Shown here: one piece after another, positions 1 through 7,434 of the stretch | Layout: each line of letters opens with the position of its first letter | Numbering within the stretch: the stretch's first letter is position 1 | Origin: Euryarchaeota archaeon UBA82 | Lineage (GTDB): Archaea; Thermoplasmatota; Poseidoniia; Poseidoniales; Poseidoniaceae | Length of the DNA stretch: 7,455 nt | Assembly: GCA_002496635.1 (NCBI GenBank) | Contig: DAKQ01000045.1 | Coordinates: 4,762 to 12,216 of the forward strand | Reading direction: 5' to 3' | Made by a program: the position numbers and the translations under genes | Notes under the pieces: model-generated | Told to the model about the DNA's origin: nothing | The model's input: the letters and a program-made list of their open reading frames with translations, nothing else | Databases searched by the model: none

Positions 1-1
1 C

Positions 2-3000
2 ACCGAGGCTGCATGGGATGGGGGAGCAGTCTCACTTTCAACCGATGGTGGTCTGACATGGTGGTACTTGCCAGCAGACCCCGGTGGCTTCCATGATCGA
101 ATCTCAACAGTAAACACAAATTCACCATTCTATGGAGAAGGTCTTCTCGACGGTTCTCGGGTAACAGGTGGTTGCCACGGCGTCATACGTGGCTTTGAAC
201 TGAAAACAGCGGATATCACCAACCTGTCAGGAGAATCAGTACGTCTTCGCTTCTCGTTCTTTTCAGATGAATTCGTTGAACGAGATGGCTGGTATATCGA
301 TGATGCTGGAATTGAAATTTCATTATTTGAAAACGAAGGGGAATGGGTTTCTGAACCATTCACACCCAATCCAGTCTACGGTTATGGTATTCTCGATGCA
401 AGTGCGATTCAGCCGCAAAACACCACACTGCGATTCAGCCTCATGGACATGAATGGGGACATTATTCCACAATATGAACGAATAATAGCACCTACACAAA
501 TTCTTCTCAATCCCGAGGAGTATACTTCAGTTCGTATTGTCGTTCACATGTCAACCACAGACGATCTGGTAACGCCAACGCTTGAACGAATAGGACTTGG
601 TCTCAAGCATACGTTTGGAGCCTACCGGATTCAAACACATCCGATGTACCCCACAAAACTCACGGTTGATTCTACGGGTTATATCCAACCATCCACACAA
701 GGACTCGTGTTTGATTCCCTCTTCCCACATTGTTACTGGGATGAGGTGGTGATAATTCAACGAGGAAATAATCTGACCTATCAAGCAGCATTCCCATATT
801 TAGCGTCATTTAATTATGCTTTAGAATCAACATCTTACTCTTCACAACCCATTCCAACGACGAGTTACCATTATTCGAGACTTAGCCCGTATGCTGAATC
901 AATACGAATGAATGAGTTGAATTTTAGTTTATACTTCGCTACCAACGATCGGTTGTTCGACATAAGTGTTGAACCGATCTGTAAAACAGGAATTGATGAT
1001 CTGAAGGTTAGAATTGGTAACAATTCTCTTGATGGCTATCCTTATCCGCCGACTGGTAATGATACAGGACTTAGTGAACGTACAAAATTCCATTCGGTCG
1101 AAAACGGTTCATTCATCAAATACGCTGATGAACATGGAAGCATTGAGTGGGAATCTGAAGCATCAGTTGTTTATGATTTAGGGTATCACGGACATGTTCC
1201 CACGTTTACAAATTTGTCAGGAAATCCCGCACAAAATAAACTCCACTATTTGGATCAATTTAATTTGAAAATTCAAACAGGTGAAAATGTAACAAATGTC
1301 TCATTGAGTTATTTCAATAATTGGGGATACCAGGTGTATTTTGTTATTGCAACTGTACCTGCCAATTCAACTCAATATGTTCACATTAAAGATCCTGGTC
1401 TAACCTTTACCACAACGCACCCAGCTTCAACTCCTACCATAACCGAACCAACTTCCAGCTGGATTGATTGGGGGCGCATTTCCATGTTCTTGCATACGGA
1501 TCAAGATGCTCAATTATCAGCGTATTCTTTGCGTTCAGCCTCTGCATATTCTGCCATTGAGGGTGTAGCATACAATGAATCACTTCTCAATTCAGCATTG
1601 AATGCCTCGAGTACGAATAATTCACATTCAATGTCCGATATTCCAATTTCAATTGAAACTGGAAGCGGCGGCGTACGATTTAATTTCACAATCTTTAGCG
1701 AACCCGTCCTCATCGATACGGTTCTTGATGCTCCAGCCTCACGGTGGTTGCCAGGGACACTACGGGAGGTGACAACACATCACCTTCGAACCAATCCAAC
1801 CGGATTACAAATCGATGCACTTGCATTGGAACGAATCAATATCTCAATGGGATCATCAACCTCTCTTGACGATGTTCGGATTACAGCGGAACTGGATCGA
1901 TTGGACACAACACCGCGTTTCATTCAGACATCTGGCGCTGGTATCGCCTTCCTTCATCCATCTTCAACTGCTTCATGCACCCAAAGTGAATGTACAGTGA
2001 CATGGGTCTTTGAAAGCACGTGGTTGAACGATGACATCGATGATGTGCATTGGATGACTTTTGCAATCGATGAGACTGGATTGAAAACAGGTCCTGCTGT
2101 TTGGGCAGAAAATACGGCCTACAACGATGTCGAGAACGATCTCGAAGCATTCGAAGTCCGTGCCTATGATGATGAAGGACGTGCTCTCCATGATTGGACA
2201 CAGCCGTTGTGGCCATTGCATGTTAATCCAGATACGGAGATGACGGTAACAGGTCGTGTTCGTTTCGAAGGTGTTGCTGAGAGATGGGTGAGCCTCGGTG
2301 AAGCACAAGTTGCGATTGAAGTACGTGCAATCCCTCCGACAAATATCAGTGGCGGATTGGATGAATGGCCTGGAGAACCCATTGTATGGGCTCTTAACAA
2401 TGTCTCTGAAGTTGACCAATTCGGCCGTTTTTCTATTCCAATAACCATTCCTGATGCAGAAGAACTTGTCAGCGGTACGCTGTTGGAGGTACGCACCATC
2501 ATCACTCGATGTGGTCCTCAAGGCAATCAAGCCAATACAGCATTTGATCGGACTGCTGAATCAACATCGTTCGAGATTTTGTATGATGAAACACCACCGG
2601 ATCTTATCTCCGTTCAAATTCTTGACCAAAGTGGATTGCAGCCTGCTGATGGGCACATTTGGATGCCAGATAGACCAATTCCTCTTCGATTATTGATTCG
2701 AGATGGAGATGGCTTAGAGACCCCTCTTACAATTCATACATGGTCAGAAGACAGAGATGATGCAAATGGAAACGGATTGATGGAAGAAAGCGAATATCAA
2801 TCGTTCACAGCAAACATCAATCGAGGTGTACTTGAAGCAGAAGTCGATTTACCACTTCTTCAAACCAACGATGTGCTTCCACCTGGCTATGTTGAAGGCC
2901 GGCTAAGCGTCTTTGTATTGGGCTATGATTTAGCTGGAAACCCATTACAAGGCGGTGGAACATACGGTGAAGAAGCTGATGCAGCGACTGTCTATGTTCA

Positions 3001-4663
3001 ACCGTGGCAACCCACACTCTTGGATTGGGAGTCTCTTGAAATCGATACCATCGATGGACACTTATTCCCCGGTCAAACCCATCACGTTTCGTTTGATCTC
3101 ATCGATGGAAATGGACTTTCGAGTCTTGACTCAATTACACTTGGTCTCTTGAATTCCCAACAGGATGAATGTTGGATTGAATACGCTCCACGATTCAACA
3201 CAACAACGGGTGACGTTACCTGTTTTGTTGCCCCCCCAACAGTTACTGCAGAGAAAGATCCTATCAGTTCCAGGTGGACTCTAACAGCCTCATTCCGAAT
3301 GCGTTGGGATGCAATGAATGATATGAGTGGGCAACAATATACGCCTTCAATCGTGGTATTGGATGAGAACCAAGATGTTGGTCTAGGCGCATCCTATCTT
3401 GCTGATTTAAGTTGGACAACCCATACCCGATTGTCGCTTATTGTCGATGATGTTTCAGACCGAGTTGCCCCATTTGGAGTGTATGAAAATAACACACTGA
3501 CCATGCACCTGGATGATTTTGCCGATATTGATGTCATTGTTGTTCATGAAGATACATTACAACCCGCACTCCATATTCCATTCGATAGCCGAATCACATG
3601 GGCTGTGTTTCATAATACGGACACATCCTTCTCAACAGAATCAACAATCGATACAACAGGGTTAAGCAGCCACCGCCTCGTCCTCAATTGGTTAACCATC
3701 CCAAACGGTGTGGCGACCCTCAACATTGATCTTACTGGCAGCGTCTTTGATTTCTCATCACCACTCAATATTCAACTGCAAATTGATGAACAATCACCAA
3801 CTGTTACACTTGAACCTGGAATGTTCAATGACTTGGATTCGAATGACATAAACGACATTCCAGTCACGATTCACATTCGTGATGATTTCGGTGTATCTGA
3901 GAGTGGTGCAATGATTCACTGGTGTTACGTACGCGCTGGAAAGGTCGTTGACGGATCAATTGGAGAGAAGTCATTGGAATGGGTAGGGACGTCTGGAGAA
4001 ATCACCTCGTTTCAAACGAATCTTGATGTTGAACAAACAGGCGTCCTGTTCGAGAAGAGTGATCGACTCAGCGTTTGGTTCTCACATCAAGATCGTTCAG
4101 GCAATGTCATGGTTGGTGAAGCCACCGAGTTCAGTCCACTCGAAGTCTATGTCGTTTGGATGGCGTTTGAGCCAATCCCAGTCTCAATTGAAGCAACTCC
4201 TTACAGGCCATCGGTTGGTGAGATGATCGATGTCGTATTGACCGTTGAGAACATTGGTTACCTCAATGGTTCAACCTCATTCATTCTGCAAGATGGTGAT
4301 GGAATCAAACTACGTGAAATCACATTCGATCTCGAAGCCGGAGAGCGGGAGAGCATAACGTGGGAAATCGAAGCTTGGACGACTGGGCGCCTTGGAATGA
4401 CCTTGAAGATGGATAACAAGAGCGTACTCATCCCAGTTCCTATGGCTGATGTTACTGGTGATTCAGTTGATCAGAAATCTTCTGCATCAGAACTCGGATT
4501 GAATATTCTCCTGTTCATTCTTGCCGCTGGAGCAGTCGTAGGAGCATACCTTATGCGCAAGCAACGTATCAAAGACTTGTATGATGAATTCGATCTTGAT
4601 GACGAGAGCATCAAACCACCGCCACGTCCCTTGGATTTGATGGATATTGGTGAAGAGGAATAG
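2..4663 (+). CDS. Giant cell-surface protein, C-terminally membrane-anchored, Ig-like modules (5' partial)
   Basis: This is a 1553-residue fragment of a larger extracellular protein. The frame is open to the left edge, so the first possible start in the window (TTG at 68) is not the real start: codons before it read WDGGAVSLSTDGG, the opening of a MAM-like / immune-inhibitor-A-like beta-sandwich that closes with GWYIDD at 287-304. A second beta-sandwich follows (about 335-610, ending in a TPTLERIGLG pattern). Next comes a long, unrecognised, Asn/Ser/Thr-rich beta region (about 610-2230), then several Ig-like domains (about 2230-4165, with DETPPD and DEQSPT linkers). One EF-hand loop lies at 2759-2794. 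A CARDB-like Ig domain (about 4166-4440) precedes a single transmembrane helix (about 4495-4554), and a basic RKQR motif leads into an acidic, proline-containing cytoplasmic tail ending DIGEEE. About twenty N-X-S/T sequons suggest N-glycosylation. No catalytic motif was recognised. I infer a role in adhesion, binding or the cell envelope; the ligand is unknown. The reading frame is sure, the function is not. Confidence 0.93.
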   Translation, partial: TEAAWDGGAVSLSTDGGLTWWYLPADPGGFHDRISTVNTNSPFYGEGLLDGSRVTGGCHGVIRGFELKTADITNLSGESVRLRFSFFSDEFVERDGWYIDDAGIEISLFENEGEWVSEPFTPNPVYGYGILDASAIQPQNTTLRFSLMDMNGDIIPQYERIIAPTQILLNPEEYTSVRIVVHMSTTDDLVTPTLERIGLGLKHTFGAYRIQTHPMYPTKLTVDSTGYIQPSTQGLVFDSLFPHCYWDEVVIIQRGNNLTYQAAFPYLASFNYALESTSYSSQPIPTTSYHYSRLSPYAESIRMNELNFSLYFATNDRLFDISVEPICKTGIDDLKVRIGNNSLDGYPYPPTGNDTGLSERTKFHSVENGSFIKYADEHGSIEWESEASVVYDLGYHGHVPTFTNLSGNPAQNKLHYLDQFNLKIQTGENVTNVSLSYFNNWGYQVYFVIATVPANSTQYVHIKDPGLTFTTTHPASTPTITEPTSSWIDWGRISMFLHTDQDAQLSAYSLRSASAYSAIEGVAYNESLLNSALNASSTNNSHSMSDIPISIETGSGGVRFNFTIFSEPVLIDTVLDAPASRWLPGTLREVTTHHLRTNPTGLQIDALALERINISMGSSTSLDDVRITAELDRLDTTPRFIQTSGAGIAFLHPSSTASCTQSECTVTWVFESTWLNDDIDDVHWMTFAIDETGLKTGPAVWAENTAYNDVENDLEAFEVRAYDDEGRALHDWTQPLWPLHVNPDTEMTVTGRVRFEGVAERWVSLGEAQVAIEVRAIPPTNISGGLDEWPGEPIVWALNNVSEVDQFGRFSIPITIPDAEELVSGTLLEVRTIITRCGPQGNQANTAFDRTAESTSFEILYDETPPDLISVQILDQSGLQPADGHIWMPDRPIPLRLLIRDGDGLETPLTIHTWSEDRDDANGNGLMEESEYQSFTANINRGVLEAEVDLPLLQTNDVLPPGYVEGRLSVFVLGYDLAGNPLQGGGTYGEEADAATVYVQPWQPTLLDWESLEIDTIDGHLFPGQTHHVSFDLIDGNGLSSLDSITLGLLNSQQDECWIEYAPRFNTTTGDVTCFVAPPTVTAEKDPISSRWTLTASFRMRWDAMNDMSGQQYTPSIVVLDENQDVGLGASYLADLSWTTHTRLSLIVDDVSDRVAPFGVYENNTLTMHLDDFADIDVIVVHEDTLQPALHIPFDSRITWAVFHNTDTSFSTESTIDTTGLSSHRLVLNWLTIPNGVATLNIDLTGSVFDFSSPLNIQLQIDEQSPTVTLEPGMFNDLDSNDINDIPVTIHIRDDFGVSESGAMIHWCYVRAGKVVDGSIGEKSLEWVGTSGEITSFQTNLDVEQTGVLFEKSDRLSVWFSHQDRSGNVMVGEATEFSPLEVYVVWMAFEPIPVSIEATPYRPSVGEMIDVVLTVENIGYLNGSTSFILQDGDGIKLREITFDLEAGERESITWEIEAWTTGRLGMTLKMDNKSVLIPVPMADVTGDSVDQKSSASELGLNILLFILAAGAVVGAYLMRKQRIKDLYDEFDLDDESIKPPPRPLDLMDIGEEE
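2684..4120 (+). repeat. Three degenerate copies of an Ig-like module inside the surface protein
   Basis: Three segments share a pattern at protein level. Each opens with a hydrophobic strand running into an acidic turn: LRLLIRDGDGL (from 2684), VSFDLIDGNGL (from 3086) and VTIHIRDDFGV (from 3863). Copies 1 and 3 also end alike, with RLSVFVLGYDLAGNPLQGG (to about 2956) and RLSVWFSHQDRSGNVMVGE (to about 4120). Copy 2 ends more loosely at YTPSIVVLDENQDVG (to about 3388). The copies are far apart in sequence and no DNA-level repeat is evident, so this is old domain duplication rather than recent expansion. Boundaries are approximate. Confidence 0.6.
2759..2794 (+). other. EF-hand-type calcium-binding loop in the surface protein
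   Basis: The twelve residues DANGNGLMEESE preceded by one more Asp fit the canonical loop if numbered from the second Asp of the DRDD run (2759): D1, N3, N5, G6, E9, E12. This is the ligand spacing of EF-hand and dockerin-like loops. It sits within the first Ig-like module copy, and the matching stretch of the other two copies lacks it. Calcium binding is inferred from the pattern. Such loops in extracellular stalks usually stiffen domain junctions. Confidence 0.65.
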
Positions 4664-4695
4664 TCAAGAAGAAGACCATCGAGGGAAGACTACGT
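4664..4695 (+). other. Short spacer between surface-protein stop and tRNA-Leu
   Basis: Thirty-two purine-rich bases separate the TAG stop codon from the first base of the tRNA. I see no convincing archaeal TATA box or BRE here, and there is little room for one. The tRNA promoter must therefore overlap the end of the surface-protein gene, or the tRNA is processed from a read-through transcript of it. The sequence does not decide between these. Confidence 0.5.
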
Positions 4696-4780
4696 GCCGG
4701 GGTTCCCGAGCGGTCAAAGGGGGTGGACTCAAGATCCTCTGCGTAATGCTTCGCAGGTTCGAATCCTGCCCCCGGCACCA
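4696..4780 (+). tRNA. tRNA-Leu, anticodon CAA (codon UUG), CCA encoded
   Basis: This is a class II tRNA of 85 bases including an encoded CCA (4778-4780). The acceptor stem GCCGGGG (4696-4702) pairs fully with CCCCGGC (4770-4776), and the discriminator is A4777, as expected for leucine. The D arm is CCC/GGG (4705-4707 with 4719-4721), with a GG-containing loop. The anticodon loop CTCAAGA (4728-4734) gives CAA. The variable arm is 13 bases (4740-4752), with a short GCG/TGC stem. The T arm GCAGG/CCTGC encloses TTCGAAT (4758-4764). No intron is present at 37/38. The anticodon stem GTGGA/TCCTC has one T-T mismatch (4724 with 4738, position 28:42); all other stems pair. The 3' end is only 3 bases from the stop of the convergent PIN gene. 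Confidence 0.95.
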
Positions 4781-4783
4781 TTC

Positions 4784-6664
4784 TCACAGTTTTTCGAGTT
4801 CTTCTTTTGCATCTTCAGTTAACGATTGGAAGACCAATCCTTCTGGATTCTCGATCGCAACCAAGGCCTTGAGAGAATGCAATTCAGCCAACTTTTCAGG
4901 TGCTTGTGCGACCTTTACTCGACTGTTTGATAATGTGATTTTAGCACCTGGTTGGGGTGCTTGAATCGAAGACGGCATCCAGATTCCAATGGTTCCTAAT
5001 GATGGATGTTGAGCAACGATGAGTTGCTCTTCAACCGCTTCTCCAACGACTGCAGAGATGTACAACGGGCGTTCATCATTCAACAGGACTTCAGATGATT
5101 GCCAATCTGTTGAAACTTCAACATGACGTTCCTCTTCTTGTCGCTTGCTGATGTCTTCAACTGTTTGTTCAACAGCTTGTTGCTGCTGAGTTGTTTGCTC
5201 ATGAATTCGGTCGAGAACACGACGCAGCCCCTCGACTTCGACATCATCATCGTCTTCCATAGCACGATGAGCCAGCAGCACTAGTTCACCCAAATGTTCG
5301 TCGATGTTGCCATCGGCTGAGGAACATTCCATTGCCTCATCAAACAATTCGATTGCGAAATCAGGACGATTGAGTGCAAGGAAGGATTCTCCCAATTCGG
5401 TCAATGCTTGCATAGCCACAGTATGCTCTTCTTGGACCATAGTTTGAACCTTTGAAATCGTCCCATCATAATCCTCATTATTGAGGAATTGAGCCATCGC
5501 TAAGACAACATGTTGCTTCAGTTCCATCGAATTATTGAGTGCTCCTAGACCGATTGCTGCAGAAGATAATCGAACTGCTTTCTCGTATTTGTTGGTGGAT
5601 AATGCGAGTACAGAAAGACGAGAAAGGATTCTTGCTTCGATGGGATCGTCATCGACGTGCGTAGCTTGGAACAACGCACTTGCAAGGTGTTGATGAGAGC
5701 CCATTGAATCGCCTTTCATTCGCTTCATAATCGCAAGAGCCATCTCACTACGAACAAGAATACGTGAACTGAATCGATGTGCTACATCAACAAGTTCTCG
5801 ATTGAGTGGAGCCAAATCAATTCCCGAATCTTCGAGAACTTCAGCCATGAGTTCCTGCGTTTCTGAAATAACAACTTCTAATGATTCATCAGAAAGTCGT
5901 TGCTTTAGATTCAGAACATGTTCTTCCAGACGAAGCATTTCTCGACAACTTTCGAACAATGGCTTGAGTTTTTTACGATGGCTTGTTTTGATATCTTCTC
6001 CACTAAGATGGCGACGTAATTGATGCAGATAGTCCACGCTTTGCCCTTCTGCAGCAGGATTGGATGCGGTCACGTTGACCTTTGCAGGGGCAGTTGCAAG
6101 AAGTGAATCAACCATCCAAGTGATCTTTGCTTGAACGTCGTATTCATTTCTTCGACTAATTGCATACTGCATTTCAGCAGCCCGAATTCGACGTCCTAAT
6201 CGGCGTAATTCACTTGCATGCTTTCCCTTTGCAGATTTAGAAATACGCTCAAAGAACGTCGAAGGAGGACAGACCGCTGCAGCGAGTTGATGCTCTTCAG
6301 TCGCTTTTGCCATTTTGAAATCATCAGTGACGAGAAGAACATCATGCCCCTCTCGTTGTAAACTACTCGAGAGAACCATCAATGACAAATCAACATCTTG
6401 AGGTGATGCCCGTTCTCCAATCTTTGAGGCAAGGCCACGTATTTGCCCATCATCGACAGAATGCGTTGTAAGAAGTGGCTTGATTTGTTCAAGTAAATTC
6501 GGTCGTTGCTTCCAACGTTGAAATCGAACGGTTCGAATCTCTCCATGAACTCCATCCGTGACGTGCATCGTTTTCAGGGCAGATTTCAGATCTTTCAGAA
6601 GAGTGGTTGCCCCCATTGCTCCCATGTGAATAAAGCAATTCGAATCAACAACATAGGTTACCAT
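4784..6664 (-). CDS. PIN-domain protein with TPR-like middle and OB-like C-terminal domain (putative endoribonuclease)
   Basis: This gene encodes a 626-residue soluble protein. Residues 1-140 form a PIN domain, with VVDSN at the first strand (D7), E42, the PQDVDLSL helix (D90, D92) and the VTDDF strand (D114, D115). These are the acidic residues that bind metal in Nob1/VapC-type nucleases, so the active site looks intact. Residues 145-330 are helical and basic, with no clear family. Residues about 345-450 contain helical hairpins resembling TPR repeats. An acidic EDDDD run (470-474) and a Gln/Glu-rich likely coiled coil (about 485-515) lead to a beta-rich segment (about 532-613) that could be an OB fold. 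The start at 6664 is chosen because it sits directly before the first PIN strand; a longer in-frame opening to 6868 only overlaps the phosphatase gene. No clear Shine-Dalgarno is present in the 22-base gap. No antitoxin gene is adjacent, which argues against a VapBC pair. RNA cleavage is inferred; the substrate is unknown. Confidence 0.9.
   Translation of the reverse strand: MVTYVVDSNCFIHMGAMGATTLLKDLKSALKTMHVTDGVHGEIRTVRFQRWKQRPNLLEQIKPLLTTHSVDDGQIRGLASKIGERASPQDVDLSLMVLSSSLQREGHDVLLVTDDFKMAKATEEHQLAAAVCPPSTFFERISKSAKGKHASELRRLGRRIRAAEMQYAISRRNEYDVQAKITWMVDSLLATAPAKVNVTASNPAAEGQSVDYLHQLRRHLSGEDIKTSHRKKLKPLFESCREMLRLEEHVLNLKQRLSDESLEVVISETQELMAEVLEDSGIDLAPLNRELVDVAHRFSSRILVRSEMALAIMKRMKGDSMGSHQHLASALFQATHVDDDPIEARILSRLSVLALSTNKYEKAVRLSSAAIGLGALNNSMELKQHVVLAMAQFLNNEDYDGTISKVQTMVQEEHTVAMQALTELGESFLALNRPDFAIELFDEAMECSSADGNIDEHLGELVLLAHRAMEDDDDVEVEGLRRVLDRIHEQTTQQQQAVEQTVEDISKRQEEERHVEVSTDWQSSEVLLNDERPLYISAVVGEAVEEQLIVAQHPSLGTIGIWMPSSIQAPQPGAKITLSNSRVKVAQAPEKLAELHSLKALVAIENPEGLVFQSLTEDAKEELEKL
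4790..4794 (+). terminator. Possible oligo-T terminator for the tRNA transcript
   Basis: A run of five T lies ten bases after the tRNA CCA end, inside the final codons of the convergent PIN gene. Archaeal RNA polymerase commonly terminates on short T tracts without a hairpin, so this is a plausible end for the rightward transcript. The run is short and could simply encode the C-terminal residues of the opposite gene. No comparable T run is seen on the minus strand just beyond the PIN stop, so leftward transcripts may extend antisense into the tRNA. Confidence 0.35.
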
Positions 6665-6686
6665 GATGTTTCGAGTGCAAGTCGAA

Positions 6687-7421
6687 TCATAAGCCTTGAG
6701 ACGAATGAACTGCGAGAATCGCATCAACAAGAGGGGCGATAGTTGCACTGTTTGGATATGGTGAAACCACATCTGCTGCCGCACGCACATCATCGAATGG
6801 TGTTCCCACTGAAATAGACCAGCCTGCCATTTCAAACATCGACAAGTCATTTGGAGCATCACCGACACAGAGCAAATCTTGTGCAGACCATCCCATCTTT
6901 TCCAAAAGCACAGTCAAACCACTTCCCTTCGAGAGATGTGGCTCCATGAGATGAATGGCAAATCCAGTTCGCACAACATCAAGATGCTTCCATTCACTCT
7001 GACTGATTGAAGATGTTACTGTTTCGATATCTTCATCAGCGAATAAACACCATTCACTTTCTCTCCAAGCGTTGGTGGTGATTCCATTTGGATCAATCTC
7101 TTGATGCTCTTGAGACAGCCATTGAGCTGCTTGTTTCGCCTCTTGTCCAGATGCACGAACAATGGGTTCAGGCCAAGATGGATGCCATAAAACGCCACCA
7201 TTTTCGCAGCATATAGGTCCTTTGAGTCCAATAAATCTCCATAATCCGTAGGTGATTGCTCGAACATTTCCAGTGGCAAGAACAACCGTGATACCTGCTG
7301 CTTCAAGCCTTCTCAAGGCTTCGACAGCATGCATATCCAACAGTTTGTTTTCATCGGTCAATGTTCCATCAATATCGAAAGCAACAACCTTTGGACACCA
7401 TCCAGGGGGAAGCCACTCCAT
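6687..7421 (-). CDS. HAD-superfamily phosphatase, archaeal phosphoglycolate phosphatase type
   Basis: This gene encodes 244 residues, probably hydrolysing 2-phosphoglycolate to glycolate and phosphate in the cytoplasm (EC 3.1.3.18). All four HAD motifs are visible: DIDGT (nucleophile D16, acid/base D18), ATGN (T50), the motif III lysine in LSKGSGL (K165) and GDAPND (D188, D192). The ENGG at 73-76 and the roughly 85-residue insert between motifs II and III mark a C2B-capped Cof-like enzyme, the group that includes the Thermoplasma acidophilum phosphoglycolate phosphatase; the length is normal for that group. The start at 7421 is the only ATG in frame. It leaves 11 residues before the first strand, slightly more than usual, and the frame remains open to the window edge. 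The gene lies 22 bases upstream of the PIN gene on the same strand and is probably co-transcribed with it. Related sugar-phosphate phosphatases share these motifs, so the exact substrate is inferred. Confidence 0.9.
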   Translation of the reverse strand: MEWLPPGWCPKVVAFDIDGTLTDENKLLDMHAVEALRRLEAAGITVVLATGNVRAITYGLWRFIGLKGPICCENGGVLWHPSWPEPIVRASGQEAKQAAQWLSQEHQEIDPNGITTNAWRESEWCLFADEDIETVTSSISQSEWKHLDVVRTGFAIHLMEPHLSKGSGLTVLLEKMGWSAQDLLCVGDAPNDLSMFEMAGWSISVGTPFDDVRAAADVVSPYPNSATIAPLVDAILAVHSSQGL

Positions 7422-7434
7422 AGACCATCGACTG

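Noticed and set aside
1973..2530. 185-codon open frame on the minus strand inside the surface-protein gene
   Set aside because: It is Cys/His/Arg-rich with no domain pattern and lies fully opposite a strongly protein-like plus-strand frame, so it is a shadow frame.
4696..4778. tRNA with acceptor stem shifted to GTGCCGG/CCGGCAC (4694-4700 with 4772-4778)
   Set aside because: It pairs but breaks the T-arm spacing and gives discriminator C. The GCCGGGG/CCCCGGC register gives normal spacing, discriminator A and an encoded CCA.
4647..4964. 105-codon plus-strand frame spanning the surface-protein end, the tRNA and the PIN 3' end
   Set aside because: It runs through a clear tRNA and antisense to a real gene, so its translation is meaningless.
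4784..6664. PIN protein as a VapC toxin of a toxin-antitoxin pair
   Set aside because: It is several times the VapC length, and the adjacent upstream gene is a metabolic phosphatase, not a small DNA-binding antitoxin.
6665..6868. 68-codon N-terminal extension of the PIN protein
   Set aside because: It overlaps the 3' end of the phosphatase gene in another frame, has no family-like sequence, and would put unrelated residues before the first PIN strand. The ATG at 6664 is the natural start.
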